This document shows, piece after piece, positions 34,599 to 45,800 of a stretch of 64,000 nt of DNA; position 1 is the stretch's first letter, and the number at the start of each line of letters is the position of its first letter. The notes below the pieces were generated by a model. That model saw only the letters and a list, made by a program, of their open reading frames with translations. It was not told the DNA's origin and made no database searches. This DNA comes from Phalacrocorax aristotelis (taxonomy: Eukaryota > Chordata > Aves > Suliformes > Phalacrocoracidae). The stretch spans positions 14,163,690 to 14,227,689 of the forward strand of contig NC_134276.1 of NCBI RefSeq assembly GCF_949628215.1, given 5' to 3'. Position numbers and translations under genes: made by a program.

Positions 34599-37500
34599 GT
34601 ATCTAACTCTGCCTGCATTCAAAAGCCATTGACTGACCGTTCTGTAACTGAATGGAGGGCAGTCTTTTCGTACTTCGTGCTCTTGGCTCTTTTGAGATGT
34701 GGATTAAGAAGATTCTGGGATTTGCCTTTGTTACTATCCAGTTTTCTTTGCTGCTGGAACATTCAGGTATAATCAAGGGTTGTTCTTCTAAAATTCTGTG
34801 GTGCTCAGAGAACCTCTCATTTCCCTTTTTGTTATTCTCTACCTTGAGGATTATGACTCACCACAACCCCTAACTAGTTCTCTATCTGAACAGCTCAGGT
34901 TACCATGGAATGGCTGCAGTGGTAAACAGATCTGTTCTTTCTTCACTCTATACCCCTCTGTGCATTTTGCTCCTGTGTGCAGTAGAAGCTTTGCTCCATG
35001 TTTGTAGAAGATAAAATCAGTCTCCAGGGGACACTAGACCCTTCCTGTGCATATGGTGAAGATCAAGCTGGAAGGAATGAGGAAAATTACAGTTTTGCTT
35101 TTCTCAGCATACTAACTAGTACAGTTGTATCACAACATCAAAAGCAATGCACTGTATCTCACAACAGATGTTCCAGGTATGTGTCTCACAAGGTTAGGAA
35201 AGCCGGGAGAGAATATGAATCTGCAAATCCCTTCTGATCTTTATTCTGCCTCTGAAACTACAAAACTATATTGCACTTGCATGAAGCACACCCAGTAAAG
35301 TAAGAGGAACCCTTTGTGATGGTCAGCTTATCCTGCTTCTGTCAGTAGCTAGGGGATGGATTTTTAAGAACCTGTTCCTCTGGTTTCCTTTGGACCAGTT
35401 CCTCACAAAGCCAGTAACACTCAGTGGAGAATCAATGTATAAATGGGTTTGTTATAAGACTAAGATATTCACACCTGTTGCTTCCCTGTGGCTCTCCCAG
35501 TGGCCATGGCTTCTGCAGAGACAAGGGAACTCCGGGCCTGTCCCCTTCTGTTAATACTGAATACCACAGCATTGCTTGTTTGCTTTTTGATGACCATTGT
35601 TTTGGTAGTAACATGCTGCCTTTACCTGGATATATAAAAATATGTAGTGCCCAGCCTATTTTCTCTTCAACCAGGCAGCAGTGGAAGCCTACACCAGGGT
35701 TGTTCATCAACGGACAGTTTGGCCTCACCATCCTTAAGGTGCTTGACTAACTGCAGTACAGCTCTGTCACCCTCTTTTACTTAGACCATGGTTCCATGAA
35801 ACAATACATTCAGTTTACAGGTTTCTTTTGCAGAATCAAAAAGAACATTGTGGCATGATATAAGGCTGTGATACAGAACATGCTTCATTCTGCTGCTTCA
35901 AAAGTTTTTTGGAGAGGTTATCTTTTTCCCAGTCCTTACATTGGGCCAGCTGTCATCTGTCTGCACTTCTGAAAATTTAGGAGGCTTAAGTCCCCAAAGG
36001 TTTGTCTTTTTTGTTTATTTTACACAGCAACATCTTCCCATTGCTGATTTCTCCAGTTTGTTAATTATCTGCTATAACTGAAAGCTTGCATGGTAGGCTT
36101 TGAATTGTCTTCTCTTTGCCAAAGTCCTGAAGAATTATGTGTCACATTTACACATAATTCTGCTTATCCCCCTACAAAATTTTCTTGTAACTCTAATTAT
36201 GCAGCCATGAGGAACTGAATGAGTCTACCCAGATGTTCCAGGGGAGGACAAAATATAGTGGTTGCCACTAAAATGATACAGTTATGTACTAGAAGACGGC
36301 CAATGCATACCTTTCAAAAACTATTATTTGTCAAATACCTTCCTCCAGGTACCCGAAGGAACATCTCGTTATAAATGGGGAGAGGAAGAGAGAGAGAAGC
36401 TCTCATGCTACTCTAAAGCTACACCCCCAGTGCTGTTGCAGACACAGATGTGAGGGAGAAATTTGTGCAGCCAATTATTTTCTTCAAATTTCACTCCCTA
36501 TTCTTTATTTATATTCTGCAACTGGTTAAGAAAGAACAGTGAAGTATCCCAATAATAATGGTATTGCTCAGATAGCTCTCCATGTGGCAAAGGGAAAGCA
36601 TACATTATGCTCTGCTTAAAAGAAGCTGAACGAAAAGGGAAGATGTACAAAACAAATAAGAGAAGAGCTCAGAAACAGCTCAGACTGCAGATGTGCTGCA
36701 TCTGTTTGCTTGCCCACTGGGGACACTGAGATAGAGAGATTAAGGCATTTATACAGAGATGGTTAGACAACTAGATCAGATACGCAAGATGCAGCTAGGT
36801 TGACTTAAAGTCTATAGCAATGATAATACCGCAACAAAGGGGTGAATATAATTTACTGTCTATGCATTAAACATTGAACATATATGTCGTCAAACAGCTC
36901 ATGGTCTTACAGTGGTGGAGTAAAACCAGAACTGACCTTGCAAAGGATACACACAATCAAATGAAATTTTAAGCTGTTTAAAAGCTGCGTGCCACTTCAC
37001 TTTCAAAGATAAAACTGCTACTCACACATATACAGTCCATTCCTGATTATATTAAAGGAAAAGGTAAAAATATGCCCTTGTAGAAATACAGCTGATGTGA
37101 AGTTAAAAAGAAGGAAGCAAACATAAAAAGTGGCCATTCAAAAAACACGTGTACCTTGAAAGGAACTCAAAGTAAAAGTGAGCTAAACCCAAAAATAATG
37201 TAGGCTGATGGGTATGGCATGTATACCTTATAGCAGTCTTTAAAAATAACCCTGATCTATGAACTTCACAAGGGAAGATAAAGGCCATAAATTCCAGTCT
37301 TTATGACTTTTAAAAAAATCTGTATTTCTTTTATTTCCATCTCTACCTGTAAAAACAAGTAACCAGTGAAAGTCACCTCTTCACAAATAATTCTTCAGTA
37401 TTGTCATAAATAACTACAGTGTGCAAAAAATATATTTATTAGCAAAAATGATTCTGGCTTTAATGCTCATTTTGGAAATACTGAGAAATGGAGCCTCATA

Positions 37501-38680
37501 AGTTATTCATAAGATCAGAATTAATGCAGTCACTATCTCTGGCTTCTGATTAAATGCTGTCTTGTAACCTAGTAACACTGGAAATAATGACCAGTAGATA
37601 ATTTTGTGTGAACTGAGTCAATGAAGAGAAGCTTTGATATGTCAAGGTGCAACATTATGTGCCCAACAGAAATATAGACCCATCACAGTTGCAGAGAAAA
37701 ATTTCTGCTGTGTTTGTATGGGACAGTGTATGTAGACAAAGTCCATTTCTAATGATGAGTTCATTCTCACTCTTTCACTATGATAGTTAAGACAGTGGTA
37801 GTTGGTGATGAAGAAACAGAAATTTAGTCTTAGAACAATGAAGAAAGGAATTGAAGGTGGGGGGGAGGTTCAGCTCATCCTTACTCAGTGGACAGAATTC
37901 ATACACCATGACGTTGAGCTGTAAATCCTCTGACAGACGTCCATATAGTATACAAGACCACAAAAGTGTATAAAACTGTGTCACTCATCACTGATAACTT
38001 ATCTTGCTAGAGGCTTCAATATAAAAGACAAGCAAAAGACACAGAGTAAAAAACTTATATTAGTATTGCCAAGATTTAAGACTGGAGTTCTGTAAGAACC
38101 CTCAGCAAATTCCAGAATTAAACAATTCCTCTTCCCAGTGAACCTAAAATAAATAAAGGACAATTTCTAAAAATTAATCAGAAAATACCTGGGATAGGAA
38201 AAGTAAATACAAACAGGAAGACAAATTAGTAACACACACACATATTTGTACACCGTACAGGTTCAGAAAGCACTGAAGGAGAGAAAAATCTTGGAGAATA
38301 GGAACTAGACGATAGTTGCTCAGTTACTGCATAAGTTAAAAAAAAACCCCAGACTTAATTACTTCTGGAAGGAAAAAATAGAAAACAGCAAGGAAAGAAA
38401 AGTATAGAAAAGTATAGAAGGACAGAGAAGTATTAAATGTTTAAAGCAGAAAGTTATCATTGCCACAGGAAAAAGAAAAAAAAAAAATAAAAAGAAAAGA
38501 AGGATTAAAATCAGCCTAGATCCTGAGGGTAGCCATTAAAGGCACGGAGCGGGAGCGCGCACTACACGCACCGGCGAGTACGAAGCGGCCGAGGAACACG
38601 AAAAAGGCGAATCTGAACGAGCAGCGGCGCCGCCGGCCCTGCCGGGACCCCGCGCCCGCGGAGCCAGGCGCGCAGCGGCC

Positions 38681-38742
38681 GCGGGGCTGCGGGGGGGCGC
38701 GGTTGCGCGGGGGCGGGGCTGCGGGCGGGCGCGGTTGCGCGG
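38681..38742 (+). repeat. 30-bp tandem duplication in the promoter, with GC box
   Basis: Unit one (38681-38710) and unit two (38713-38742) are identical except for one base and are separated by two bases. Each contains gcggggctgcggg and cgcggttgcgcgg. The junction creates the GC box GGGGCGGGGC (38710-38719), a consensus Sp1/KLF site, about 240 bases upstream of the TATA box. Confidence 0.85.
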
Positions 38743-38952
38743 CCCGCGCAGTGCCTGCGCGGAGGCGGCAGCGGAGAGGGAAGGAGGGCGCGGCAGCGCG
38801 GGGCGCACCGCCGGAGATGGGGCGAGGCGGGGCGCTGCGGGCCGCTGGAGCGGTCTGCAGTTAAAAGCGGGTGGACGATGGGGAAGGGAGGGAAGGGGCT
38901 GCCGGCCCCGGGCTCGCTGCCCCCGGTGTTTTCCCGGCTAGAGCAGCCGTGG

Positions 38953-38959
38953 TATAAAG
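38953..38959 (+). promoter_or_regulatory. TATA box (TATAAAG)
   Basis: TATAAAG inside ccgtggtataaaggcggaga gives a good core-promoter TATA on the plus strand in GC-rich surroundings. Transcription would be expected to begin about 25-32 bases on, near 38980-38990. A TATA box within a CpG island suggests a regulated gene rather than a plain housekeeping one, which is inference. Confidence 0.65.
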
Positions 38960-39371
38960 GCGGAGATCGCGCGGCGCGGTGCGGTGCGGGCAGCAGCCGC
39001 GGCTCCCGGCGCCCGGCTGCTGGCGCGGCGGGGAAGGAGGGTCGTCACCGCTGCAGGATAATAAAATACATTTAAGAAAAAAAAATAATAAAAAATAAAT
39101 CTACCTGGTAGGGAGGTGGGGAAGGGGGCGGGAAGGAGAGGACGGGGGCAGAAAGCGGGTTCTGGGAAAAGCTGGCGGCTGGGGTTAGAGGGGAGCAGCG
39201 GATCAGGGGAGAGCGCTCGCCAGCTCGCCCTCCTGCCTTCACGCTCCGGGGCAGAGGAGTGGAGAAGAGGAGAAAATCAGGGAGGAAGGCAGCGAGGAGC
39301 AGGAGGAGGAGGAAAGGAGGGGGTTCCTTGTGCGCTTAGGGGTAGGGGCGAGCCGCGGGCGGCAGCGTGAG

Positions 39372-39572
39372 ATGGCACACAAGAAAACACCCCTCCACAT
39401 CACCAAGCCCCGCGCACACGCCCGGCCGGGGGCGGGCAGAGCCTCCGCCGCCCCCCGGGAGCTGCCGGGGGAGGCGCCTCGGTACCCCCGGCGGGAGGGG
39501 GCACGGCGGGGCGGGAGGGGCTGGCGGGAGCTGCCGGCGCGGATGCCTTCACCTGGGTCTCTTCATCAGTGA
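39372..39572 (+). CDS. Upstream ORF in the predicted 5' leader (66 codons)
   Basis: The ATG at 39372-39374 has a purine at -3 and G at +4, a good Kozak setting. The frame gives a basic, Arg/Pro/Gly-rich peptide starting MAHKKTPLHITKPRAHARPG and stops at TGA 39570-39572. Such composition is what any frame in this GC-rich leader gives, and I see no domain. If the leader is transcribed as predicted, the ORF could lower translation of the main protein or be bypassed. It is unlikely to be a stable protein. Confidence 0.3.
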   Translation: MAHKKTPLHITKPRAHARPGAGRASAAPRELPGEAPRYPRREGARRGGRGWRELPARMPSPGSLHQ

Positions 39573-39625
39573 GCCAGGCGAGGAGGAGAGGCGGTCGGGT
39601 CTGGAGAACTACCGCTGGATGGTTT

Positions 39626-39648
39626 AAAAAAAAAAAAAAAAAAAAAAA
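39626..39648. repeat. A23 homopolymer, followed by A-rich interruption
   Basis: Twenty-three A in a row, then gaaagaaaaaaaaaggg. It lies inside the predicted 5' leader. Confidence 0.9.
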
Positions 39649-39797
39649 GAAAGAAAAAAAAAGGGAAAAATCCCAACTCTGCAATCCTCTGCTCCCCACA
39701 GGCTCAGCACCATAAGGGACTGCTATATTTGAGGCTGTCAGGAGGATGTGAGAGAGAGACTGAGAGTCAGGGCGAGAGAGAGACGGTGCCACAGCAG

Positions 39798-39806
39798 CGG
39801 TAAGTG
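39798..39806 (+). promoter_or_regulatory. Splice donor
   Basis: The sequence GCG|GTAAGTGT at 39799/39800 matches the U1 consensus at GTAAGT. It is the best donor near the promoter. Confidence 0.6.
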
Positions 39807-42800
39807 TCTTTGCCATTCCCCCCGCCAGGCACTGATTTCCCTGGTTAGACTTTGGAGTGTGTGCAGATTATTTGTTGTAATATCCATCGCGGCATCTCTG
39901 TGAGCAGTCTGCTGTGAAGCCAGCAATGGTGAGAGATCCCATTTTTGGGCTCCTACTGCAGGTTTATGTGTTTTCCTTTTTTGTTTTGAATCTTATGTTG
40001 AGATTGTTGTCATAATTGAGCAGAAAAGTTGCAGCAGAGATTACTGTGATCTACTATATGCTTCCTGTCATTAGACTAGCTAGCAAACTATTGCAGTGAA
40101 TGAGTTGTGAAGAGAGATGTGAGGCTTTTAGAACAAATACATACTCCAGAGAAAGAATGCCTATTTTAATGTGCTAATTTTGTATGTTTGGGAGAGCTAC
40201 TGTGCTAATGCTTGAGGGAGAAACAGAAAATAACCTAGCGTATTGAGTTTATAGTGGTGCACTAAAAGTTCTTTTGCTATGAAGTTCAAATGGTACTTGG
40301 CTTTGGGATAAACAATTATCTCCCGAATTAGAAAAGTACAGTGCCTGGACTGTTCAGCTTTACTGACAGGCAGAGGAGATGGAAATGTATAAAGATGCAC
40401 TGATTTTTCCTCTCTGATGTGAGGAGAGTGGATAAGACTATGTGGCTAGAAGATGAACGCAGAGTCGTTTCTGTAACACAGAACATGAAACTGTATTTTT
40501 AAGATTTTTGTTGCAGAAGAAAAAATTGGCATCCATTACCATATCTGTACTTCTTCAGACATTTAGTTTCATTCCTGTTGAGCACAGAAACTTAAAAAAA
40601 CCAGAAGTTACACAAGGTATTGTAATGTGACTACTCAAGACTAAACTTTTCTATGTGTTGCAATATTTCAGAAATTTTACATTTTCATAAAATTTGTTAA
40701 TTGATTTTGATTCAAAAAAGTAATACTTTCCTTGAATGACTCGTTTTCATTAATGTTTTTAAATGAAGGACCTGGTGCCAATTTTTTTCTAAGGTGTTAC
40801 AGCATTCCCCTAGTCTTCAGGGAGCTTTGGATGAGACCCTAAAGCTTGAAACTACAAATAAATTATATGCTCTCTTTTAGCCAAAAGCTAAGGGGGATTC
40901 CTGATAATTAAAATTTGGATGACATTTTCCAATTAATAAAAGTGCAATTAATTCTTGCTGACTTATAGTAGAATTGCTTCAGAAGTACTTTATGGCAATC
41001 AATATTAACGCAAGATCAGTTCATCGTGATTAATATTATTACAGTGGATATAAAAAGAATTAGCAATAATTGGGCCATTACTTTAAAGTGCTATCAAAAT
41101 ATCTATTAGAACTTGTAAAAATATAATTTCATAAATATAGTATTTAATTACTGTAGCATTTATCTGCAAAGTTTCAAGTAAAAAACAAACAACAGAAACA
41201 AAAACCCACCCCCCTTTCCATATCTATCTTGTCAGGAGGGAAGATGCTTGTTTACTAGTGTGAGGTATACTAAAAAGAAGACAGAAAACTGAGACGTGAA
41301 ACCTGAACTATAGTAACTGAGGAATATTTCATGTACAGTGGCCCTTTGTGGCAATATACTTTTAACTATGTGAATGATTCAGACATGTGGTTAAGAAGAC
41401 AAAGTCTTGGAAGACTACAAATATATAAAAAGAGAATGAAGTGTTAAGCATTCTTGAAGGTGATACGAGCTAAACAGTTTTAAAAGTGGACTATTCAACC
41501 TGTAGTTCTGCCGTTTACATACACTTACAAAGCAAATGTCCATGCAAAAAGTCAGAACTAGCGGTGTGTGACATCGAAGTGTGAAGACAACTACGGATGG
41601 TCTGGAGACTGAGAGTGCAGATTCTAGTTTTGTTGGTCAATATGAAGCTGAAGGTCATACTTTGAAATCCAGGTTAAAATGTCAGGGGAAGGGATCTTGA
41701 TTTCATTTTATAACGAGGGCAGATGTACGAAGAATGAAAACTGAAAACACAAAAACTCTGACTGGCTGAATTATAGTTGAGAACTTGGAAGAAAGCAGAT
41801 TTGAAAACAGACCTTGAGGAAAAATATCCTAAGAGCTAAGAGAAAAGGTGTGATTAAAAACTCTGCTGTTAGGAAATAATAAAGGGCAACTTTAAGAAAT
41901 TCATAACTTGGAGACTGTCAGCACAGATTCAATACAGGAAGGTCATGACTAGCAAATTTGCTTGAGTCCCCTGAATAAGTTGCTGACATGGTAAACTATT
42001 GGGGAATCAGTGATATGATTTATGGGGATTTCAGAAAATGTCCAGTTCTGTGCTCTACAAAATATCGATTTGGAAAGTAAATTTTGGAAGGAGTGCTAGA
42101 ATGAATTCAAACCTGACTTAGAGATAGGGACCAGAGGGTGTCAGTAAAGGTAAGGAGCTCTGGATGAAAGGAGGAGGTTAAAGGTATGATGCTTTAAGTG
42201 ACAGTCAGAGATCCAGTTTTCTTTCTTCCTTGTCATAAAGCTGGCATGTTCAAAAAGAGTAAATCTGATTTGCTAGCAATGCAGAAAACTCTGTCACACT
42301 GAAGAGATTCAGCACACTGAAAGTTTTCTAATAAGGTTAATGACAGGAATATTTAAGTAATTAATGCAAATCTTTACTAAAGGCATAATAGGAAACTATA
42401 TGTTAAGAATACACATGCCGAGGGCCTGGCATTGAGCCATCTGACGTGATTGGTCCAGTGGCATTGAAAAAATGGTTCTGAATGATTTTGTCTTTCTGCA
42501 TGTAGCCTGCAACACAGATTTTGGATCCTCTGAATTCACTGCATAATTTGCCGCTGTTGGTCTGTTCCCTCCATACGCTCCTGCTAACTGCTTGTGTTGC
42601 ACTTCCTTTATGTTTCAGAACCACCTTGTTGATTTGAACAATTTTTCATACTCTAAAATACTAAACTGAAATCTGCCACGGTTCTTACTGTGTTCTTAAT
42701 TCCTGAGAATCAGTGTCAAATAGATATTTGCTTGCTAGTATTATATTGGTAGATGTTTAACAGAATTTATCTTCCTCCGTCTGTGCATAGCTGCTTTGAT

Positions 42801-45800
42801 GTTTTTTTCAGGGTCTGTTGCACCCTGTATTATCAACTTCTTAGCACTTTACGAGGGAAAAATGCTCTGTCTGGAACTGATGGAATCCCTACAGAGTTTT
42901 ATCTTCTGAGCAATTCTGATCAATAGCACTACATTAGGGGCCGGTGCCTTTTAAAAAATTACAAAATTGTTAAAACTTGGTAAGAGAAATGCATTCTGAT
43001 TTTAGTTAAACTTAAGAGTTCAAAGCCTTTTAATGGGCGTATAAGTACATATTTCTGTGTTTATGAACACACGTATACTATATACTAGAGTAATGGTTCT
43101 CTGCCTTTGCAAGCCAGAATGGAAGCAACAATAACATTTTCTGGTTAGTGGAAGGAAATGTAATCTGTTTGGTTTTAAAATTAATTTCTAGGGTGACTTA
43201 TGAAAATATCCCAAAGTGTATGAATCATAAGAAAATGTGATCTTTGCTTGTATGCTGCTTTCTAAAAGGAAGTTCAGGACAATTTCTCACTGTACTTCAT
43301 ACAGGCCACAAATCAAGTTTTAGGCATTGCAAGTGGATGTATAACAAAGGAATATGATGTCAGATTCTGTATGCTGTGAGTATAATAAAACGTTAGAGTT
43401 ACCATCCAAGTTACAGCTGATGTTCTTGATCACACATGCCCATATTTACTCTGTGTAGTATTCCACTCAGACTAGCTCCTAAACTTACAGAGCCATGAGG
43501 TTGTGTCAGAATGACGGAGTAATTCATGCTGTCGTGTAGTAGTTACCAACACCTCTTTAAATCTCCTTCAGGACCAAACTTATATGTCAGTCTCGGGAAG
43601 AATTGATAACTCCTCTCCATTCCCATACCTAGAAATAGAAAATGCATCAAACTCTTTCCATCCATCAGAAACCTCTTTTGGGAGTTTCCTTTTTCAGTAT
43701 GCTCTTAAAGGTTTTATTGTAAATGGTGTTAAAACATGGTGATATCTTTGGAGAACCTTCTGCCTCTGGAACTAAAAGCAGACAAACATTGAAGGTAGTT
43801 CATCGCAATTACTGAGAGGGGTAAAGGTTGACAACTTCCGTTCAACACACAGGGAGCATAGCTTCAGCCCTCCTTGTGAGTGAGAAATGCTCCGTTTTTA
43901 ATAGCCGGAAGGCTAAGATTTACTATATATCCAATGGGACTCTGAGCTTGCAAATAATTTTGATCAAGAACAAATGTACAACTTTGTAATTGATGTAGAT
44001 ATAGTATCAGTTCAGCTTTTTGGGTATCTTCCTTTCCTAAATAGCATCACTTTGTAAGAATTCATGAACCCCATTTTATTTTTGTTGGCTTTATAGTCTT
44101 CATGAAGTATGAGGATATTGCCCTGTGGCTGTAACATTCCTAATATAGGTTATAACCAAACTGCTATAGCAATGCATTCAACTAAGAGTAGTAGCTACAC
44201 AGATGGGCAGGTAAATGAAAAAGACTTTGTGGTCATAGTATCAGAAGAAGGTAATCTAACAGTGTAACATTCTCCTTATTTTGAGGAGACATCCAGACAC
44301 TAAACTTGAAAAGTTATAATTCTTGCTTAGCCATAAGAAGGCATATCCAGAAGATGTGTCTGTTGCAATAATTTCCCTAAAACACGCTCTCAAAACTTAG
44401 TAGTAATTGGCAAGGAGCTTAACAGAAACTTGCTTTTGGAAAAAGTGATTAGTTGTTACCTGTTTAAAAACACATGAATTTTCTTCTCTGAAAGATGACC
44501 AGTTATCCCCATTAGCTTACTCCAGAGACTTTCATATGCCGTCTACACTCAGTCATTTGCAGGTCTCCACGTAGACCTGGAGGGTAATGAACAAAACTGC
44601 ATAAAAATGAGTCAACAAAGTCACAGTATACGTTTTACTTCTTCTGAGATGGTTCTCACAGAGCAGATTTTCCAAAAGTTAAGTATTATAGTCACTCAAA
44701 AAAATTGTTCTGGACACGCTGTAACACTTTTGTGATATTCAGCACTGTTGCTCTGGCAGAGTCATTCAGCTTTGTCATATTCATATTACTGTGATGTAAT
44801 CAGGATTATTAATTTATTTTTACATTTATTCTTGTGATGGCTTGCGTGGGGGACAAGATGGACAGACGCTGAAATGGATAGAATAGAAAATACTGAAAAT
44901 TTTATGAGCCGTCTTGTTCCTGTATAGGAACTTCAGTGTGCCTTGCACACAATAATGGGGCCATACTCCAAACAAGCATTTCAAATTCTGGACATAGAAG
45001 CAAATTAAAATTCCATTGTTTGTTTTTTTCCTGTGCTTACTAATTTCTTTTCCACAAGTATTCACTGCCTGGAATATTATACAGCCCACTTTCTAGACCA
45101 AATTAATGATATTAAACTTTGTATCTAAGGTTGCACATACACACTTTCAAAGCAGAAAAAAAAATCAGATATGGTTCTGTACCTAGTATTTAAGTTACTT
45201 TGGTGTATTTTGTAGATTTTTCTATTATGGCATAACTTACATGTATGTCTATTTACATGTATTTACAAAAGTGCACATGCCACTTCAAAATGCAGTTGCC
45301 CCAACTGCCTAATTCACATCACAAGTCCATACTAGATAGTATTTATAGTAGAACTCTGATTGCCACAGAAGTTTTGTTGTTTTATTAGCAAGGTCCTCTG
45401 ACTCCATTATAAACCCTATCATTATTATCATCATAATAGCAACTAGGCACTATAATCATAAATCAAGATTGCATTGTACTAGGAACTGTAAACACAAAAC
45501 ACTCCCTGAATCAAAGAATATATGGCTTAACCCAAGAGCTCTTCCCTTTTTTGCTGTTATTTGTGACCTTTGAAAACTTACCTCTAAGGGAAGACATCTG
45601 TATTTCACAGCCATGTTACCATGATCATGTATTTCTTCAAGATCACCTCCCACACCAGAAAAAAACCAAGATATGATGTGCAACACTACTACATGTGTAA
45701 CGATCACACACACGTGCTATAAAATGGCTTGCAATTTTGTCTGAAGACTGTACCAGCAGTCCACAATTACTTCCAAAATGCATGCTTTTTAGGCCTCTTT

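Larger units (their letters stand above)
25105..38529. other. Long stretch without recognised gene or CR1/ERV
   Basis: AT-rich unique DNA. Small items are listed apart: an 18-bp palindrome (26480-26497), a possible MIR-like piece (about 28255-28365), a 24-bp tandem duplication (28807-28854), a TGTC repeat (30684-30713), a purine-rich domain (about 31780-32110), a G-run cluster (34251-34269) and a 12-bp perfect hairpin (34558-34598). The end of the stretch (38350-38515) is A-rich and purine-rich and leads straight into the CpG island. Confidence 0.5.
38530..39620. promoter_or_regulatory. CpG island
   Basis: Base composition changes abruptly at about 38540 from AT-rich and CpG-poor to very GC-rich, with dense CpG (for example 38620-38760). 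It stays high to about 39580, apart from an AT-rich block at 39055-39103. This is the hallmark of an unmethylated vertebrate promoter. It is the only such region in the window. Confidence 0.93.
38984..39799 (+). other. Predicted first exon (mainly 5' UTR) of an unnamed plus-strand gene
   Basis: Start: inferred from the TATA box at 38953. End: the splice donor acagcag-cG|GTAAGTGT at 39799/39800, an excellent match to the consensus. The exon, about 816 bases, has no long reading frame joined to the donor. Upstream open frames end before it, so I take it as 5' UTR. It holds an AT-rich block (39055-39103), a 66-codon upstream ORF (39372-39572), an A23 tract (39626-39648) and a GA-rich repeat (39749-39785) just before the donor. 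Translation would then start in a later exon outside what I can recognise. The gene's identity is unknown; transcription on the other strand cannot be excluded. Confidence 0.55.

Noticed and set aside
38536-38808. Minus-strand Ala/Pro/Arg-rich frame at the island's left edge
   Set aside because: It opens on GTG rather than ATG and its composition is explained by GC content.
39400-39816. 138-codon minus-strand frame over the CpG island
   Set aside because: It contains a long Phe run from the A23 tract and Pro/Ala-rich text typical of any frame in GC-rich leader DNA.
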